A DNA stretch of 64,000 bases, from the NCBI RefSeq assembly GCF_047663525.1, contig NC_092600.1, positions 8,591,501 through 8,655,500 of the forward strand, written 5' to 3'. The DNA comes from Anas platyrhynchos. Its lineage: Eukaryota; Chordata; Aves; Anseriformes; Anatidae. The notes below the pieces were generated by a model. The model was not told the DNA's origin. It was given only the letters and a program-made list of their open reading frames with translations, and searched no databases. A program made the position numbers and the translations under genes. This document shows, in pieces, positions 58,900 through 64,000 of the stretch. The stretch's first letter is position 1, and every line of letters starts with the position of its first letter.

Positions 58900-61800
58900 A
58901 TCTCCCTGACCTTGTAAAGTCATCCCATAAAGTAATTATCTGCTCTGTAAACTAACAAAACTGTATTGATTATTAAGTTGAGCCCTAAAGAATACTTGTT
59001 TGTTAGAGAAATGCCCAGAAGAATTAAACAAAAATGTGAGCTACACCCAGCTTGTTAACAAAGGCGCCCTGCTGTACAATGAGTGATTTGTACTGTCCAA
59101 ACAAGAGCACTGTCTCAACACTAGATGTTGTGAAATTACATATGGAAGTTGGCAAAGCAAAAAAGCTAATTTGTTGGAAGTGTTTGAACTAGTGCACACC
59201 GTGTTACATACACTACGCAGTATTTGGGCTCTGGGAGACTTGCGCAGTACAGCAGAGTGATGAGACGGCAGCGTGGGACACCCTCAGCTTTTACAGAAAT
59301 AAAATCCGGGGTTTGGCAGGCATCAGTGTCTTTTGAAGATGCTGCACAGTGAACCTCTTCATAGTCTCTTCTGTATTTTCCTGGTACATTGGATCTCTCG
59401 CTAATGGGATAGAAAGAATCAACACAACAGGAAAACGTGACCTAAAACTCCAGAAGTTTGAGACATGTCTATGTACAAGGAAGAATTATTCATCTGTTGA
59501 CAATCAGCATGAACCTGATTAAGAAACAATGAGAATAACCAGCCTTAAATCTGGACATTGTTTCCTCTTAATGGCAAACAAGTGGCATTCTGTGCAGGTG
59601 AAATGGTCTTATTACCACAGTCATTCATAAAAAATTGCAGCAACTGAAAACAGAAGGTGAGTCCATACATTCCCCCCCCTTCTCTTCTCTTTACATGGCA
59701 TTAAATAGAGAGTGTCATCTTCCCTAAAACATGACATTCAGCTAAGTGAAGAATAAAGGTTCTATTGAAGGTTTTTTTCAACTCTGTCATAGATTTATGA
59801 CAAAACAAATATTGCATAAAATACTTCTTGAGTTGAATATAGTCAGTCACGAAAGGAAGTGAGGGACAGAACACATTTGTGTTTTAGAAGCCTGATACAT
59901 GCACGTGGCTTAAAAGAAGCCTGGGTTTTAAATAGAAAATCAGAATTGTTTTTCTTATTATCCTGGGAGATGTTCAAGTCTTGGCATGGGCACATAAAAT
60001 CATAAAAATGTAGCTGAAAGTGCAAGGGAACCGCAATCACAAAATAGAGCTTGCAGGCTTTGGCCTGTTCGTGTCAATGAAATCATTTTCCTGAAAAATA
60101 AATGAGTAATGTTCTTTGGATCTCATTCACAAATATCAAGAGTTGAAGGGTTCATTTAAAAGCTGTTTCTGTTGTATTCTTAGCATCCTGAGTGACGTGA
60201 CTGTCAAATTTCTTGAACTGATCATAAGCATATTTGGAAGGCAAGCAGTAATCACAGAAGCATTAATATTGATTTTTCTCTAGGGAAAAGAACGCCTAAG
60301 CTGAAAATGTTTCCTCAGAATCCGTACCAGCCGTCAGAGGAGATAGCACCTGCTGGCTCTGCAGTGCTTGGTGAGGCTGCAGGAACGCAGGCTCTTCAGC
60401 CCTACAACCCCAGACCCTGCACCACATCTAGGTCTGAAAGCCCAAATTACCAAAAACCATGCTGTTCCTCTGGTTTCCCCTTCCTTCAGCCTGAAGCAAG
60501 AAACCATGCTGACCTCTCAGGGCTTTTTTATATGGCGGGGAATAGTGTCATTCTCTCGTGTGGCAGCACCTGTCCTTTGACTAACAAGCTCCACCTGGGA
60601 GACCCCCTTGCTGCTTCTGAGCATCTGAGTAGGCAGATAGGACAGTGCTGGAAATGCTCCTGTCCCCTCTTCCTCCAGCGATCTGTGCGAGGATACAGTC
60701 TTGCTACAGGGTCGATGAGAAAGGATGGGAGCTAATTGGCAGCAGCCAGGGCAGGGCAGCAGGAGCTGCGGGGTGAGGTGTGACATGGGATTGCACAAGG
60801 AGCTCGATTAATAAGAAACAGAAGGGAATGGGACAGAAGTAATTGCCGAGCAGCAGATGGGGTGACACAGGCATTAGGAACAGTGAAAAACAACTGTCTC
60901 AATACATTTGGAGGAGGGAGCTTCGGGAAATGTCATACACATGTTGCAAATGGGAAGAGGAGAGTGAAGTCACCTGTCAAAATCCCTGTGGGATATGCAA
61001 GTCCCGTGATGGTGGGTTCAATAAAGTGAGTTTGAGTATAGGATTATTTTTAGGCTCTTTTTTTTTTTTTTTTTCCTACAGATATGAGACCCACAGAAAA
61101 GGTTAAATAAAACACTTCCTGCTATTTCAAGTTCTTAGATGGTAAAGGTTATTAAAGAGGGTTGTGGCCACATGAATGGGATAAACACTGGTAGTTACGT
61201 GATGCATCCCCTTGTGTTACGGTAAATTTCCAACAATTCTGTAAATTCTACCCAACTTCTAGTACAAAATGATGTCATCCCATAACACTGATATTTCCCA
61301 GGAATTTTTTCCTCTGGTCTTGAGATTCCCTACTGCAAACAAGTCCATAATCTACCATGACCTGAAAAAAAAGCTTCATTAAATTTCCCCGCTTCAATTT
61401 AAAACTTGTCACAGGCTTCACTTGTCTACAAAAAGAAATAATATTTTTCAATTTGGGAAAAAAAAAAAAAAAAAGAGAGAAAAAAAAAAAAAAGAGAGGA
61501 AAAAAAAAAAAAAAGCTGGATGTGTGGAGGCGAGCGCTCTGCAGTCCCAAATGCAGAACTGCTGCAGGCCGAATGTAAAGCGCAGTGATCGCACCCACTG
61601 CTGCTGTGCCCCACGCAGGATGTACCAAAACAGAGTGCTATTACCGGAGCTGTGCACACGGGGGCAGGACTACATCTCCTATGAGGACGGGAATTCAATT
61701 TTGGAGCAAGCAAAGCCCCTGCTCTCAGCCGCACTCTTGTAATATTTCTCCTCGCAGCTCAGCTATCTGATTGCTGCCTGCATATCTCCTGCCGTTTAAG

Positions 61801-64000
61801 CACAGATGATATCACAGGCAGGAAGGGTGTCTGGAATAATTTGTCTGTCTGGGAGCCGCACGCTTACAGCAGGGCGCTGAGGATCCAGCCCCTCGCATCC
61901 AAATCCCTCAGTGCGTCCCAGCTCGGTCTCGCTGCAGCAGCTCTGACACAGCCAACCCCCAGACAGCATCACCAAGCAATTTTCTTTCAAAACATTTTAT
62001 TTTTCCCCACATTGAGGAAGAACATAGTAAGAAACCGTTTATGCTGATGAAGCCTTGCAGAAAAACTGCGTTATGAGCGAGGTCTAGACTGGCCTGAGGT
62101 GTGTTTTGGTCAGTAACAAGTAGGATAATACACTAAAAGAGAAGTGTTGATATAAAATAGAGCAGAACCAAATAACTAAATGCAACGTGTTAATCAGTTT
62201 CTAGGGTAATTGAATGGCATTTCCTAAATTCACAAACATCAAATAATGGCACAGAGGGCTGAGGTACCACTCAAAGAATTGTACCATAAAACACCTCTGC
62301 AGGCAGACAATGTTTCCTGCCTTGAATTTCCTGGAGGGAGAGTTAGATTAGTAATGGTGAGAGGATATTGTGTTGTTGTGGCAGGATTTTATTGAGCAGC
62401 AACAAAAAAATCATTTTCAACAGTGCTCATGGAAGAGTCTCATCTTGCTTGCTGTCCTGCAGAGCTGCCCATGGTGCGGAGGGTCAGGGATGATGCTGGG
62501 GTCCTGCTCTGCCCCCTGCCACCTCCTCAGAAGTGCTGCATGCTGGCGCTCAGTGTCAGGATGGAGGATTTGTCCCCGTTAATTTCTGCTCACAGTTTCC
62601 CCTCAATTGCCTAGGTTTTCCTGCTTAGTGGGCATGGCCCCTGGAAGATGCTCTCTGAAGACCACTGGGATCCAGAGAGCAGCTGGGAGCTCCACTTGGC
62701 ACTGAGAAAGCATAGCTTCTCGGGGGCCCTCTTCATCTTCATCTTCCTCCTCCTCCTCCTCTCTGCTGCTCTCTGGGAAGGATGACAAGCAATGAGGCTG
62801 ATGACCTCTTACCTGACTGCCTTGCACAGCAGAGGGGACAAGCAGGAGCACAGTGCCTGCCACACACACCCCCAGCACTGCCACCACGCTTTGTCACGGT
62901 CCTCAGCATTGCCCTTGGTCCCGAAATGCCTCCCCACACCCAGACATCCCACCCCCAGGAGGGACATCCCAGCCCCAGGAAGGGGCTTGGTGCTGAGTGG
63001 TTGCGCACACTCACATCTTCTGGAAATAAATAGTCTCCCTCCAGAGAGCCGCTCTCTCTGGTCTCTGGAAAGTGGCACGTTGTCACTTAAGATCATTAAC
63101 TATTTGGCTGTGAGACGGCTGCCTGTACAGCCCGCTGCACTGCCGGCACTTCACTGGTAATGAATAATAAATTAACGCTATGACTCTGAGCCCTTCCTTT
63201 CATCAGCCAAGATTTCCAGAGGCCCAAGAATCTCAAAGGATCCTCTACAAGTGGCAGCTGACGCAATTACCTACAGGCAGCAGCTAAGTGGTGGGTGAGG
63301 TGCCGAAACGGGCTGCGGAAGCTCCTGCTCACAGTCCTCTGAACATCACCCGCACCCCGATGAGTGTCACGAGCACAAATGCAGGCAGGCAGGTGCCCCC
63401 TGCCTGGGGAAACATCCCGTCCTGCTGCCTGGGGAGGCACAGAAAGTGACTGCTAAAAGACTTCAGCCACCTGCAGGTGTGTTTGCTACCCCACTTCCAC
63501 GGGGGGAGATGCAGCTGGGAAGTGCCCTTCTTCGCCACCTCTCTCCGCACCTGCTAGGGAGGCAGCAAGTGTCTGTTTGGGATGCCCTTAGCAGGATAAA
63601 TCCACTGGAGCATTGCACCAGGTTGCATCCCCAGCTCTGGTTCTCTTTAGGAAATCTGGGTGAAGGCCCTCAGAGAAACTCATTGCCTTCGGAGATGGAG
63701 CTGATTTCTTTGTAGATCAGACAATGCATTCTCTCTCCCTGTAATTTACCCATTAGTACCCACACCCCAGGACTGTTGCAGTGAAATAATCACAAAACAT
63801 CTTAAGAAAAAAACAAAAAACATCATGAGACATATCATTAAAACAAGACGTAAATGCTGAAGGGTTGTTGTTGTTTGTTTATTTGTTTTATTGGGTTGAG
63901 TTTCATTTCAGGCTTTATCAGGAGCTCTCAAAGTTCAGGATGAGGTTTTAGGGCAGCCTCTGCCATAGGGAATATTGCCAGGGAGGAGTCTCCTGTCTGA
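58900..64000. other. Region upstream of the three-Kazal gene
   Basis: About 5 kb contain purine and T tracts and scattered chance open frames, the longest about 142 codons at 60307-60735, without family similarity or splice-supported structure. I found no further Kazal cysteine pattern here. Regulatory elements of the inhibitor genes may lie in it, but none can be named. Confidence 0.6.
61455..61515. repeat. 61-nt uninterrupted purine tract
   Basis: A run of A blocks separated by GAGAGA/GAGAGG spacers contains only purines for about 61 nt. Such tracts can form triplex structures and vary in length. Confidence 0.85.

Noticed and set aside
60307-60735. Plus-strand open frame of 142 codons with many cysteines
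   Set aside because: Cysteine spacing does not fit Kazal or any family I know, and there is no signal peptide or splice support.
61050-61110. Strong acceptor-like T17-CCTACAG followed by a short frame and AATAAA on the plus strand
   Set aside because: It looks like a terminal exon, but no upstream exon or donor could be paired with it.

Overview
This is vertebrate nuclear DNA and most likely avian, probably galliform, with genes broken into small exons by GT-AG introns. The bird assignment rests on compact introns, two GC-rich CpG-island promoters, a CR1-type LINE tail, worn MIR/CORE-SINE copies, and two secreted Kazal inhibitors of the ovomucoid/SPINK type. Four loci can be supported; nothing in the window looks prokaryotic, viral or CRISPR-like.

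Left third (1-15.6 kb): the 5' part of RNF145 on the minus strand. The first coding exon is at 7178-7391, its CpG-island promoter with a perfect NRF1 palindrome is at about 14.7-15.6 kb, and everything left of 7178 reads as intron. I could not find the remaining coding exons, which should lie beyond the left edge. Between 15.6 and 20.6 kb is an intergenic spacer carrying a worn MIR-like SINE.

Middle (20.6-33.7 kb): the complete UBLCP1 gene on the plus strand, head-to-head with RNF145. It has a CpG-island promoter with ETS sites, a non-coding first exon and ten coding exons. Spliced by hand, the exons give exactly 957 nt, a 318-residue nuclear proteasome phosphatase with its ubiquitin-like domain and DxDxT active site intact. 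From 33.7 to 47.3 kb lies a gene-poor stretch with an old CR1/L3-like fragment and a CR1 3' end. IL12B, which follows UBLCP1 in mammals, was not recognised there.

Right part (47.3-58.9 kb): two secreted Kazal-type protease-inhibitor genes in tandem on the minus strand. The downstream one (51,290 to 47,388) has four exons and encodes an 80-residue single-domain protein very like mammalian SPINK6. The upstream one (58,796 to 54,626) has eight exons and encodes a 197-residue three-domain protein with ovomucoid-like gene architecture but distinct sequence. Both begin with TATA-type promoters and both have AATAAA signals. The predicted P1 residues are Arg (SPINK6-like) and Arg, Arg, Ala (three-domain protein). 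Inside intron 1 of the SPINK6-like gene is a third, divergent Kazal-like exon with five correctly ordered cysteines but an expanded loop; it is either a relic or an unrecognised gene. From 58.9 to 64 kb nothing codes convincingly.

The inhibitor pair is the most interesting part. It is a small ovomucoid/SPINK-family cluster placed right beside RNF145-UBLCP1, whereas in human these two gene groups lie roughly 11 Mb apart on 5q.
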